From the NCBI RefSeq assembly GCF_005886345.1, contig NZ_PNEC01000032.1:1-64000 (forward strand): a DNA stretch of 64,000 nt, read 5' to 3'. Shown here piece after piece: positions 55,328 to 64,000 of this stretch. How positions within the stretch are numbered: position 1 is the first letter of the stretch; every line of letters starts with the position of its first letter. A program made the translations under genes and the position numbers. The notes beneath the pieces were generated by a model. It had not been told where the DNA came from. It saw only the letters and a program-made list of their open reading frames with translations, and did no database searches. The DNA is from Pseudoalteromonas phenolica (GTDB lineage: Bacteria > Pseudomonadota > Gammaproteobacteria > Enterobacterales > Alteromonadaceae).

Positions 55328-57286
55328 CTATTTTTGAACCAAGTAATCAGGTGATGTCATAACCAGTAAAATGGCCAGTTTTACTCTCAGTAAATAACCC
55401 TCTTCATCATTTTCTTCGATGCTACTGATAATAGGCTTTATATCCTCTAGCGTTTTAGCTGAAAGCTGCTCTGCACTGAGGAGTAAATTTAAATGTGCCA
55501 GCAGGGCATCAACATCATTGGCTAATGCCAGTTCTTTATCGTAATCCGTAAAAAAGCTATTCACTGCATTGCGAGCATCCAGTCGAATGTTGTTGTCATC
55601 AAAGTCGGCTTGTAACTCTTCTACATCAACATCTCCTTGAAGGCCTGCGATATAAAAGGTCATAAAGTTGGTGTATCCGGGGATAGAAGTGGCATTGGTG
55701 ATCTGAAGCTCAGGAGCGACCAAACCATTGGCGGCTGTTTCAGTACCGGGGGCTGCGTAGCCGGGTCTAAAAAAGTTAAATACACTTTTTGAGCGATATG
55801 GGTGCTGGCTTAACATACTTGCAGGGCTGGTATCCCAGAGCATTTCTTGGAATTCAGGTGTGACGTTTTCGATTTCGAATGCGCGTGCCCATTGCGTAAA
55901 ACGTAAAATCGGCTCTCTAATTTTACCTGAACTAGTACTTGGCTCACCTGTGGCTTCAGGGTCAAATAAAATGGCTGCTAAGGTCGCGGTTAAATCACCT
56001 CTTTGCTTATCGCCAACACTAGAACCATCGGGGAGTGTAAATTGACCTTGAGAAAAAGCAGTTGCTACTCTAGTTACATACTCAGCAGTGGGATTCGATG
56101 ACACCAAACGTTGAATAAGCTGCTTACTAACAAAAGGAGGCATATTTGGATGATTAAAAATATGATCCAGAGCTTGAGTGATTGACGCTTGAGCGCCCGT
56201 ACCTGCAGCAATTTGCGTTCCTAAAAATGATTTTTCTTTTTCTGAGTGTAATTCAGGGTAAATCGCCATAGGGATCGCAAACTCGTGGCTTTGCGTTTCT
56301 TCAGCAGTATCGTGATCAAGATCTAGGCCAGTGAAAACGCGAGCAAGACCGGTAATATCTTCATTACTATACAGTTCAATTTGTTTGCCATCGTCATCTA
56401 CTTGCTCTGTACCATCTTGATTTAAAGCAACCACACCAAGGGTGAAAAGTTGCAGTAGTTCTCTTGCGTAGTTTTCGTCGGGGACTCTGCCAGTTGTCTC
56501 ATCGCCTTTCATGTTGCCCATGTAAGTTAAGTAAAAGCCCATCGATGGGGAGTAGGTGACAGCCTCGAGTAATGTTCGGTAATTACCAAATGCATGATTG
56601 ATTAGGATATCTTGATAGCTTGATACTGCTTCTGGAATGTCTGTGAGTTCTTCACCACCTGCATTTGAAACAACGAGTATTTCTGACAAGGCAAAGGCCA
56701 TACGCTGTCTTAATTGATCATCTGCTGAGATAGCATGTCGCCAAAAAGCGATGGTTGTTGAACCAACATGAAGTATATCGAATTCATCGTCCTCATTGAT
56801 TTCAGTCGGGGCATATTCATTGACAACAGGCAGTTTTAAACTCGGTGTAAGCTGAAGTTGCTCTTTAAACCACTTGGAGGCACTTTGACCAGTTAAATTT
56901 GTAATATCGGTCGGTGTGACGCCAAAAGTGGCATGCTGAATAAAACGAGAAGTCGAGGTTGCAGTGGCAAAGGTTAGATCGCTCTCTTCACTTGTGTCGT
57001 CACCGGTATTGTCGTCGGCATCTTGATCATCAGAGTCATTATCTGCATCGTTATCAGCATCATCATTCTGATCTGAGTCACTATCTGAGCCTGAATCTTC
57101 GCTCGAATCATCAGTGTTGTCTTGCCCTGAATTGTCATCAGAGTCGTTGCTGGAGCTTGAGCCACTACTATTATCGACAACTTGTTCTGGTGCCTGAGAG
57201 GTTGATTCTGAACCACCAGAGCCACAACCCGTAAGGCTTAAGCAGATCAGAACACAGAGATATTTGAGTTGAATTAGTTTAGTCAT
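55328..57286 (-). CDS. DUF1800 lipoprotein with acidic linker
   Basis: 652 residues with lipobox LTGC. Residues about 40-105 are a Ser/Asp/Asn-rich linker with almost no other residues. The DUF1800 domain follows: FIQHATFGVTPTDI, WRHAISADDQLRQRMAFALSEI, RVPDENYARELLQLFTLG and SVFNFFRPGY. Members are always near DUF1501 proteins; function unknown. The linker suggests a surface- or periplasm-exposed stalk. Confidence 0.8.
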   Translation of the reverse strand: MTKLIQLKYLCVLICLSLTGCGSGGSESTSQAPEQVVDNSSGSSSSNDSDDNSGQDNTDDSSEDSGSDSDSDQNDDADNDADNDSDDQDADDNTGDDTSEESDLTFATATSTSRFIQHATFGVTPTDITNLTGQSASKWFKEQLQLTPSLKLPVVNEYAPTEINEDDEFDILHVGSTTIAFWRHAISADDQLRQRMAFALSEILVVSNAGGEELTDIPEAVSSYQDILINHAFGNYRTLLEAVTYSPSMGFYLTYMGNMKGDETTGRVPDENYARELLQLFTLGVVALNQDGTEQVDDDGKQIELYSNEDITGLARVFTGLDLDHDTAEETQSHEFAIPMAIYPELHSEKEKSFLGTQIAAGTGAQASITQALDHIFNHPNMPPFVSKQLIQRLVSSNPTAEYVTRVATAFSQGQFTLPDGSSVGDKQRGDLTATLAAILFDPEATGEPSTSSGKIREPILRFTQWARAFEIENVTPEFQEMLWDTSPASMLSQHPYRSKSVFNFFRPGYAAPGTETAANGLVAPELQITNATSIPGYTNFMTFYIAGLQGDVDVEELQADFDDNNIRLDARNAVNSFFTDYDKELALANDVDALLAHLNLLLSAEQLSAKTLEDIKPIISSIEENDEEGYLLRVKLAILLVMTSPDYLVQK

Positions 57287-57386
57287 TGTTTCTCTCTCGT
57301 TACTTAACGATAACTTAAGTGTAGAGCTAAAAACGCTGAGCGTGTTTTACAGTTGTAATACGGCTTTCATACAAAATTGTATGAAT

Positions 57387-58754
57387 TTAAGGCATAGGAA
57401 TTTCGATATTAAAAACAGCACCTTGCTGCTTATCTAATAAGCATAATTGCGCGTTATGGACATCACAAATTGCCTTCACAATACTTAGACCTAAGCCATT
57501 TCCTGGTTTAGAGCGACTAATATCAGCGCGATAGAACTTATCGAAGACTTTATGTTTGTCTTTGTCTGGTATGCCTGGTCCATCATCGCCAATCTGTAGC
57601 AGAGCACTTTGAGTGTGGCTTTGTAATCTGATCCAAATCTGCGCATTGTTGTTTGCATATTCAAGTGCATTCTCAAGTAAGTTACACAGCAACTGACTTA
57701 TTAAATCTCTATCACCATAACATTGCACGCTGGGTACAACTGAGATTTCAAACTGGCGGCCGCTATCTTCAAATACAGGTTGGTAACTGAGGGCCAATTC
57801 ATTGACCAGCTCTGATAAATTAAACACGGTAAAGCCTTGAATATGCTTGCCTGACTCAATGGCATTTAACCGTACTAAATTGTTAAATGTAGTAATTATA
57901 TGAGTGAGGTCTTGATTGGCTTTCTCGAGGTGAAAATGCAGCGCGTGAGCATCCTCAATATCTTGATACATAGATTGCAGTCGGTTTGATACACGAGATA
58001 GGGGGGTCTTTAAATCATGAGCAATCCCGACCGACATAGTTTTCATATTATTATGCAAGTGCACAATTTCATCTAACATGGTATTGATTGATTGGCCAAG
58101 CGCTTGCCATTGTGGATTAGTCGTCTCTACTTTAATTCTTGCTGAATCAGGTGCTTGTGCAACGGCATCAAGCTGGCCAATAATCGCTTGAATTGGTTTT
58201 GAATCTCGACGTGTAATAATGGCAAATAAAATACATAAGATAAGCCAGCTAAGCGGTATAAACCAAGCAAGCAATTTATAGGCAAAAACTCCATTCAGTC
58301 TTTGTGTTTCTTCTTGTTTTTGCCAAAAGTGAGCATATGCATACTCATTAAAATATAATGTTGTGGTGAGCACTTGAATAGGTGCGTCGTCTTCTAAACT
58401 CAGTGTGAACCAAGTTGGGGTATCAGCTGTGGGTAAATCGGTGTCGGCACCAAGCATGAGTTTGCCGTCTCGAAAGCCTGCAACTAGCCAACCTTCTTCT
58501 AATAAGTGTGTCTTTGCTTCATTATCAGTCCATTTAGGTCGATGTGTCAGCTCAAGCTCTTTTAAGATGGCACGAGGACCTTGCTCTTCATAGATATGCT
58601 CTATTTCTTCAGCATTCTCAGCAAACTCAGCCTTTTGATCGCGCTTATCAAACCAGAGCGACGTTTCTATCAAGGTGAATATTAAAATAAGTAATGCAAA
58701 CCAAGACAATGTGCTTAGTTTTAAAGTTTGCACGATTTGATGTTTATTCAGCAT
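57387..58754 (-). CDS. Sensor histidine kinase
   Basis: 455 residues from the ATG overlapping the regulator gene by 11 bp. Two membrane helices (near 15-35 and about 160-180) enclose a sensor region. Kinase core: MSVGIAHDLKTPLSRVSNRL (phospho-acceptor His), CNLLENALEYA, IGDDGPGIPDKDKHKVFDKFYR and GNGLGLSIVKAICD. Positioned 100 bp upstream of the DUF1800/DUF1501 pair on the same strand, so these may be its targets. Confidence 0.88.
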   Translation of the reverse strand: MLNKHQIVQTLKLSTLSWFALLILIFTLIETSLWFDKRDQKAEFAENAEEIEHIYEEQGPRAILKELELTHRPKWTDNEAKTHLLEEGWLVAGFRDGKLMLGADTDLPTADTPTWFTLSLEDDAPIQVLTTTLYFNEYAYAHFWQKQEETQRLNGVFAYKLLAWFIPLSWLILCILFAIITRRDSKPIQAIIGQLDAVAQAPDSARIKVETTNPQWQALGQSINTMLDEIVHLHNNMKTMSVGIAHDLKTPLSRVSNRLQSMYQDIEDAHALHFHLEKANQDLTHIITTFNNLVRLNAIESGKHIQGFTVFNLSELVNELALSYQPVFEDSGRQFEISVVPSVQCYGDRDLISQLLCNLLENALEYANNNAQIWIRLQSHTQSALLQIGDDGPGIPDKDKHKVFDKFYRADISRSKPGNGLGLSIVKAICDVHNAQLCLLDKQQGAVFNIEIPMP

Positions 58755-59430
58755 CTTGTTGCCTCGACAATAAGTAGCCACAACCACGTACGGTTTTGAT
58801 CATATCGAAAACAAAGGGTTTATCTATTTTATTTCTAAGTCTAGACACATGAGTTTGAACAAGGCTGGTTTTCGGATCAAAGCTAAACCCCCATACTTGC
58901 TCTAACAGCATGGTTTTAGTGATAAGTTGCTCGGGGTTTTGCATCATAAACTCAAGGATTTGGTATTCTTTTGGCATGAGCTCAATTTCTTTTCCTGCCC
59001 TGAATACTTGCCGAGTGGTTCGTTCAAGTTTGAGTTCACCAATGCAAATTTCAAGGCTGCTTTCTTTTAGAGGTTGGCGCCGGGCAAGGGCTTTAACTCG
59101 AGCATAAAGCTCCGAAAAAGCAAACGGCTTAACTAAATAGTCATCAGCGCCGGCATCTAACCCTGCAACTCTATCAGATGTGTCACTGAGCGCCGTAAGC
59201 ATGATGATAGGAATGGTAACTTTGCTTGCACGCAGAATGCGAACGGCATCAAGGCCATCCATATTAGGCAGTAATCTATCGAATATGATGACATCAAATT
59301 CACTTGACGATGCTAACAGCATAGCCTGTTCAGCATTATCACAATGTTGAACTATTTCACCATGTTGCTGTAGCCCTTTGCTGATAAATTCAGCTGTATC
59401 TAAATCGTCTTCAACTAATAAGATGTTCAT
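58744..59430 (-). CDS. OmpR-family response regulator
   Basis: 228 residues. Acidic pocket EDD at 7-9, phospho-acceptor D51 (VIIFDRLLPNMDG), TALSDT and K in LVKPFAF. Winged helix from about 128 with LMPKEYQILEFMMQNPEQLITK and VQTHVSRLRNKIDKPF. First gene of the four-gene minus-strand cluster, followed by its kinase. Confidence 0.92.
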   Translation of the reverse strand: MNILLVEDDLDTAEFISKGLQQHGEIVQHCDNAEQAMLLASSSEFDVIIFDRLLPNMDGLDAVRILRASKVTIPIIMLTALSDTSDRVAGLDAGADDYLVKPFAFSELYARVKALARRQPLKESSLEICIGELKLERTTRQVFRAGKEIELMPKEYQILEFMMQNPEQLITKTMLLEQVWGFSFDPKTSLVQTHVSRLRNKIDKPFVFDMIKTVRGCGYLLSRQQDAE

Positions 59431-59635
59431 AACGCTCTGAAAGAAATATATTACCTTTTAAGCATATCTTATTTATTGAGTTTTGATTCATACAATTTTG
59501 TAAGCTAACTTTGAATGTTTTTGAAATTGAAGTTTATGCGAGAAACGGGTTTTTTCTTCACATTAAAACAGCAGTTTACATCTCATAAGTTTGTATTCAT
59601 TATAGGTGTTTGTTGAAGTTTAAAGGAGTAAACCA

Positions 59636-60079
59636 ATGATCCGCCTTGCAAATCTAGAAGATCTTCCACAAGTGCTCAACTTATACCGAGAACTACGTCC
59701 GCACGACCCCGAGCTTGAAAAGTCTTTTTCAGAGCAGGTATGGACAGAGATGATGCGTTGTCCAGAAACACATATAGTGGTGGCAGATATCGAAGGGGAG
59801 TTAGCTGCAACTTGCGCGCTGGGTTTAAATAAGAGTATTGCAAATGGTGGGCGACCTTTTGCCATTATTGAACATGTGATCACCGCAGAAAAATTTCGCC
59901 GTCGTGGATTAAGTCAACAAGTACTCGAGTTTGGCATTCAAAAAGCGTGGGTGCTAAATTGCTACAAAGTCATGTTGCTTTCGGGTGAGAACCTGACTGG
60001 CGCGCACCGAGTATATGAGTCGGTCGGTTTTAAAGCGGGTATCGAGAAGGGCTTTGTGATTAAAGCGCCAAAAAAATAA
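59636..60079 (+). CDS. GNAT-family N-acetyltransferase
   Basis: 147 residues. Acetyl-CoA-binding GNAT motif around IEHVITAEKFRRRGLSQQVLEFGIQKAW and a C-terminal GAHRVYESVGFKAG. Acceptor unknown. ATG with ribosome site aaggag. A second acetyltransferase gene follows after eight bases. Confidence 0.8.
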   Translation: MIRLANLEDLPQVLNLYRELRPHDPELEKSFSEQVWTEMMRCPETHIVVADIEGELAATCALGLNKSIANGGRPFAIIEHVITAEKFRRRGLSQQVLEFGIQKAWVLNCYKVMLLSGENLTGAHRVYESVGFKAGIEKGFVIKAPKK

Positions 60080-60087
60080 GAAAATAA

Positions 60088-60618
60088 ATGAACAAAACAA
60101 TATTAGTTACTGAAAGACTTACCTTAGCCCCTTTAAATGAAAGTGATAAACCTCTTTTTATTGAGTTATGTATGGACCCTGAGGTGATGGAACACTGTTA
60201 TGATCCTAGCACGTTAGAAGAAGCCGAGGCTGGCTTTGAGGCTTTAGCTCAGCCGTGGGATAGAAACAGCCATGATTGGTTATGCTTTGGGATAACTGAA
60301 ACAAACACAGGCGATAAGGTTGGCAATATCTCAATCAAAATACTTGATCACAAAACAAGAGCAGCTGAATTTGGATTTTTATTGAGTCCAAATAAACAGG
60401 GCAGAGGGTATGCTTTTGAGGCGCTTGAAGCTTTGGTTAAATTTGCCGTTACTGCGTTAGACATTCAAACACTGATTGCAATATGCTCGGTAAATAATGT
60501 GTCATCTATAAGACTGCTAGAAAAGAGTGGTTTTATAAGAACCGCTAAGCTGAAAAATAATGTTGTCATAAATTCTAAGTATATTGATGATTATCGTTAT
60601 GAGAGAGCAGTAAGTTAA
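60088..60618 (+). CDS. RimJ/RimL-type N-acetyltransferase
   Basis: 176 residues. GNAT of the RimJ/L class: VTERLTLAPLNESDKPLFIELC, AAEFGFLLSPNKQGRGYAFEALEALV and SVNNVSSIRLLEKSGFIRTAKL. It may acetylate ribosomal proteins or other N-termini or small amines. Second gene of a pair. Confidence 0.8.
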   Translation: MNKTILVTERLTLAPLNESDKPLFIELCMDPEVMEHCYDPSTLEEAEAGFEALAQPWDRNSHDWLCFGITETNTGDKVGNISIKILDHKTRAAEFGFLLSPNKQGRGYAFEALEALVKFAVTALDIQTLIAICSVNNVSSIRLLEKSGFIRTAKLKNNVVINSKYIDDYRYERAVS

Positions 60619-61013
60619 CGTTTAAATTATCTGAATACCCCCATCTTTTTAATGTTTTTTATTTCACTCAAGTTGAATTTCTATTCAATGCGGCATCGGT
60701 GAAACGTGTAATCTTTTAGACTATTTCAAATCATATAAACATACCTTATTACTCTGGGTTATAACAATTTAGTAACAAATTTTGTGCAGCTGTAATTAAG
60801 TTAGTACAAACTTTGTTCAAGCTCTGTGTATCTAGACGTATATACGTATCTATATCTATGTAATGAAATTTTTACAGCTGAAATCGTTACGATTAGAGCT
60901 TTTGCACCTAAAATAAAAACAAATTGACAGCGCTGGACATTTGCTCTTTCCTTGTTGCTTGTAAACGGGTTGTTAACCGTTTGCGCACCTAAACAACAAG
61001 ATAAGGCATCGCC
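60619..61013. promoter_or_regulatory. Upstream region of the subtilisin gene, with palindromes
   Basis: 395 bp without a gene. A perfect 12-bp palindrome, acgtatatacgt, is at 60836-60847, and near the gene the imperfect hairpin aaacgg..ccgttt at 60963-60982. Both could be sites of regulation of the protease gene; no regulator can be named. Confidence 0.4.
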
Positions 61014-63113
61014 ATGAAAGCAAGACTAAATAAAACAACACAAGCTTTAATTTTTTGCGGTACGTTGGTCCCAACGGTATATGCTTCGGGTTCATTACCT
61101 GAAGTTTTAGGGGAGAATTTTGATCAAGAGCAGCGTTACATTGTGACGTTGAAAAAAGAAAATCAAGCAGTGGCTTTACCATTTAAATTAAGCCCAATGC
61201 AAGCTAAGCAGCTTCAGTTTAACCGTCTACAATCGGTTGCTGATGATGTTGCTGCCGAAGCTGTTCAAGTTTTACCATCGATTAATGCAGTGTCAGTTGA
61301 GTTGACATTACAACAAAGAATGCAAATTGCGTCTCGTTCAGATGTTGTATCAATTGAAGTGGATCCTAAGCGTCATTTGCTAGCTGAGAGCACGCCTTAC
61401 GGTATTGGCATGGTGCAAGCTAACCAGCTGAGCGACAACATGTCGGGTAACCGTAAAGTTTGTATTATGGATACAGGTTACACGCTTAACCACCCAGATC
61501 TTCCATCGACTGGGATCACAGGTGACGACGGCTACGGCAGTAATGATACTGGTAACTGGTATAACGATGGCAACGGTCACGGTACACATGTAGCGGGCAC
61601 GATTGCGGCCATTGGTGGTAATGGTCAAGGTGTTGTGGGTGTTAACCCATCGGGTCAGCTTGGTCTTCACATTGTTAAAGTATTCAATGACTCAGGCCGC
61701 TGGGCATATGGTTCTGACTTAATTAAAGCCATTGAGCAATGTCAGCAAGCTGGCGCAAACATCACCAGTATGAGTTTAGGTGGTTCTGGCCAATCATCAG
61801 CTGAACGTCAAGCATTTGCGAATAGTTATGCGCAGGGTATGTTACATATTGCAGCAGCGGGTAACGATGGTAACAGCTCAATGAGTTATCCAGCATCTTA
61901 TGACGCAGTTGTATCTGTTGCCGCGGTTGATAGCAGTGAGAGCAAAGCGTCGTTCTCGCAATATAACAGTCAAGTTGAGATTGCAGCACCGGGTGTTAAT
62001 GTAAACTCGACTTGGAATAACAACGGCTATAAAAGTATAAGTGGTACCTCGATGGCAACCCCACACGTATCGGGTGTCGCTGCATTGGTATGGAGTCACT
62101 TCCCAAATTGTTCTAACCAACAAGTTCGTGATGCGCTTAATGCGACAGCAAAAGATAAGGGCAGTGCGGGCCGAGATACTTCTTATGGTTACGGTATTGT
62201 TCAAGCAAAAGCGGCTTATGATTATCTAGCTAACTCAAGCTGTGGTGGTGGCACAGGTGATACAGCGCCAGTGGCATCATTTACTGCGGCAGTGAATGGT
62301 AAAACAGTTCAGTTTACTGATGGTTCATCAGACGATAAAGGTATCTCTAGTTATGCTTGGCAGTTTGGTGATGGCGCAACCAGTTCACAGCAAAACCCAA
62401 GTCACACTTATAGCGGAACAGGTGATTTCACGGTTAAGCTAACTGTAACAGACACAGCTGGTCAAACAGCGAGTAAGTCTTCTGTTGTCAGCATTACAGA
62501 TGGTAACACTGGTGGTTGTAATGGTGTTGCAGCATGGTCGGCAACTAAGTCATACCGTGCAGGCGACAAAGTGTCTTACAACGGTTATCAGTACGAAGCA
62601 ACTTGGTGGTCAACAGGTGCACAGCCTAATGTATTCACGAATGTTTGGAAAAAATTAGGCAAGTGTAGTGGCTCTGGTGGCGGTGACAACCAGGCGCCAG
62701 TATCAGCGTTCTCATTCAATACTAACGGTTTGAGCGTATCATTCACTCAGCAAGCAACGGATGATAAAGGTGTAGCGTCTTATGCATGGAACTTCGGAGA
62801 TGGTCGTTCAAGTTCACTTGCTAACCCGTCACACAGCTATGTACAAGCAGGTTCTTACTCAGTAAGCCTAGAAGTAACCGACGCTGAGGGCTTATCTCAC
62901 CGTGTATCTAAGACAGTCAATGTATCATCAGATTCAAATGCTGGCTGTAATGGTGTACCAGCTTGGACAGCCGGCGCAGTGTTCTTACCTGATGCACAAA
63001 CATCGCTAAATGGTCGTTTATATCAGGCTAAGTGGTGGAACCAAGGTCAAAATCCAGAACAGTTCTCAGGTCCATGGGACGTTTGGACTGATAAAGGTTT
63101 ATGCCAACAATAA
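61014..63113 (+). CDS. Secreted subtilisin with PKD and chitin-binding domains
   Basis: 699 residues. Signal peptide and I9 propeptide (about 40-120), then the S8 catalytic domain: D153 (IMDTGYTLNHPD), H189 (NGHGTHVAG) and S346 (GTSMATPHVSG). After residue 415: PKD domain, carbohydrate-binding module CBM5/12 (about 500-550, AWSATKSYRAGDKVSYNGY), second PKD and second CBM5/12-like module (about 645-697). The alternating order is unusual. A protease that attaches to chitin would free proteins from shells, consistent with the chitin theme. ATG follows acaagataaggc. Confidence 0.9.
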   Translation: MKARLNKTTQALIFCGTLVPTVYASGSLPEVLGENFDQEQRYIVTLKKENQAVALPFKLSPMQAKQLQFNRLQSVADDVAAEAVQVLPSINAVSVELTLQQRMQIASRSDVVSIEVDPKRHLLAESTPYGIGMVQANQLSDNMSGNRKVCIMDTGYTLNHPDLPSTGITGDDGYGSNDTGNWYNDGNGHGTHVAGTIAAIGGNGQGVVGVNPSGQLGLHIVKVFNDSGRWAYGSDLIKAIEQCQQAGANITSMSLGGSGQSSAERQAFANSYAQGMLHIAAAGNDGNSSMSYPASYDAVVSVAAVDSSESKASFSQYNSQVEIAAPGVNVNSTWNNNGYKSISGTSMATPHVSGVAALVWSHFPNCSNQQVRDALNATAKDKGSAGRDTSYGYGIVQAKAAYDYLANSSCGGGTGDTAPVASFTAAVNGKTVQFTDGSSDDKGISSYAWQFGDGATSSQQNPSHTYSGTGDFTVKLTVTDTAGQTASKSSVVSITDGNTGGCNGVAAWSATKSYRAGDKVSYNGYQYEATWWSTGAQPNVFTNVWKKLGKCSGSGGGDNQAPVSAFSFNTNGLSVSFTQQATDDKGVASYAWNFGDGRSSSLANPSHSYVQAGSYSVSLEVTDAEGLSHRVSKTVNVSSDSNAGCNGVPAWTAGAVFLPDAQTSLNGRLYQAKWWNQGQNPEQFSGPWDVWTDKGLCQQ

Positions 63114-63149
63114 GAGTTTCAATTAAGTAATTCCCACACTTTGTTTTAC

Positions 63150-63184
63150 AAAGGCAATTTAGGTAACTAAATTGCCTTTTTTCA
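63150..63184 (+). terminator. Rho-independent terminator
   Basis: Stem aaaggcaattta / taaattgccttt with loop ggtaac, followed by T residues, 37 bp after the subtilisin stop. Confidence 0.88.
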
Positions 63185-63269
63185 TACCCTACCATTATTT
63201 CTGCCTTCATTTTTCGTACTCATTGTTATGACAAGCTATGTTTAATAAAAAAGCAGAATACTTAAACTT

Positions 63270-64000
63270 ATGAAATGGTTGAAACATATTGATGATAGCT
63301 TTGATGCATTGCTGACAGATTGCTATCAGCAGCGCGAAATGGAAATGGAAAACCACATCAACAAAATTCGTTTTTTTGGTTTGATGGCGCTGTTTTTACT
63401 TGAACTACTGGTCGGTACGCTCAGTCAGGGACTGGATTTAATTTTAATCGGTGTCGATCTTGGGTCGATGGTTATAACAGCAGGTTGGTGTTGGCTAGTT
63501 CGGCACTGGGCAACCACAGGCAGTTATAAGCCTTGGCTCAAGTATGTATCTATTTTATTCGATTATGTGATTATTTTAGGGATCACATTAGAAATGGAAT
63601 ATTTGGCCGAAATAGGGCACTTCTTACGCGATCTACATCAAACACAATTTGAATTGATGCTGATCAGCGCGCTAATCCTATTTAACGTCATGAGTGCATT
63701 CAGGCAAGGTCGTGTGATTATTTACTTTTCAACGCTGTGTTGTTTAGCTGCGACAACGCTTATTTTAGAGCACAGCCAGACTGACCGAACCATAGAGATC
63801 CACGAACAGATCATCGTGTTATTCTCGGGGTTACTCGCGTGGTCAATTTCTCATTACATTACTAATACATATACACGCTTGCGTCATCGCGAAAGATTAT
63901 TACGCTATTTGCCTGAAAAGCTGGTTAGCGCGGTTGAAACCGGTGCCGTTGACATAGAGCCGGGCGGTGAGCGCCGAGAAGTAACGATTTTGATGGCCGA
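63270..64000 (+). CDS. Class III adenylate/guanylate cyclase, 5' part
   Basis: Partial: runs off the window edge. The 243 visible codons start MKWLKHIDDSF and have about six membrane helices through residue 200. They end with PGGERREVTILMAD, the start of a class III nucleotide cyclase catalytic domain (metal-binding Asp at the end). It is therefore a membrane-anchored cyclase; adenylate rather than guanylate is the common case. Confidence 0.75.
   Translation, partial: MKWLKHIDDSFDALLTDCYQQREMEMENHINKIRFFGLMALFLLELLVGTLSQGLDLILIGVDLGSMVITAGWCWLVRHWATTGSYKPWLKYVSILFDYVIILGITLEMEYLAEIGHFLRDLHQTQFELMLISALILFNVMSAFRQGRVIIYFSTLCCLAATTLILEHSQTDRTIEIHEQIIVLFSGLLAWSISHYITNTYTRLRHRERLLRYLPEKLVSAVETGAVDIEPGGERREVTILMA

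Noticed and set aside
57000..57170. Repetitive DNA resembling a CRISPR or satellite array
   Set aside because: Period and content follow codons for the acidic linker; no spacer-repeat structure.
56959..57234. Antisense frame rich in His and Ser across the DUF1800 gene
   Set aside because: It is the reverse of the repetitive Asp/Ser/Asn codons of the linker, not a real protein.
1..64000. Search for tRNA, rRNA, CRISPR arrays and prophage genes
   Set aside because: None was recognised by eye; a tRNA or covariance search would be needed to exclude small RNAs.

Overview
The window looks like a chromosome segment of a marine gammaproteobacterium, most likely Pseudoalteromonas. The reasons are the AT-rich composition, the many lipoproteins and secreted proteases, TonB-dependent uptake, GlyGly-CTERM tails and a chitin-linked catabolic cluster. 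No rRNA, tRNA or CRISPR array was recognised. Most of the window is ordinary chromosomal sequence, with four accessory layers: integron cassettes at the left edge, small inverted-repeat elements, a degraded protease gene, and a frameshifted RiPP-like (lanthipeptide-type) precursor.

Layout. 1-1450: two gene cassettes with homologous attC-type sites, i.e. part of a chromosomal integron whose integrase lies outside the window. 1574-2205: frameshifted secreted metalloprotease. 2439-8118: small lipoproteins, a GNAT, a sterol-desaturase-family membrane enzyme with an SRPBCC partner and a divergent AraC regulator, a cupin and a DUF2834 protein. 8374-14840: a large zinc metalloprotease and a secreted cyclophilin, both with GlyGly-CTERM tails, flanking an OmpR-type two-component system and an extra signal peptidase II. 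14897-20066: a serine/threonine-type transporter and a LytS/LytTR two-component system downstream of a membrane-anchored serine hydrolase. 20328-20533: the RiPP-like precursor. 20659-29842: a CTP-synthase-like amidotransferase, a BASS transporter, M3 and S46 peptidases, and FolE2 next to an endonuclease/phosphatase-family lipoprotein with a probable Zur box between them.

30187-43524 is the metabolic centre. A TonB receptor is followed by a compact run: PLP-dependent deaminase, RpiR regulator, D-aminoacylase-type deacetylase, RidA, sodium symporter, 2-keto-3-deoxygluconate-type kinase, GH20 hexosaminidase and a secreted SMP-30 lactonase. Together these fit uptake of C1-oxidised chitooligosaccharides, periplasmic release of N-acetylglucosaminate, its deacetylation and deamination to 2-keto-3-deoxygluconate, and phosphorylation. 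This matches the oxidative chitin pathway reported from Pseudoalteromonas, whose later steps resemble D-amino-acid degradation.

43720-64000 holds an isochorismatase-family enzyme, a DCC-family redox protein, a hydrolase, a large HD-GYP sensor with a nested solute-binding domain, Sua5, a DUF6671 protein, an M28 peptidase, a DUF1501/DUF1800 pair behind its own two-component system, two GNATs, a chitin-binding subtilisin, and the start of a class III nucleotide cyclase cut by the window edge. Two unrelated families of short inverted-repeat elements (MITE-like) are present: one with copies at 7671 and 37518 and a footprint at 52126, the other at 53675.
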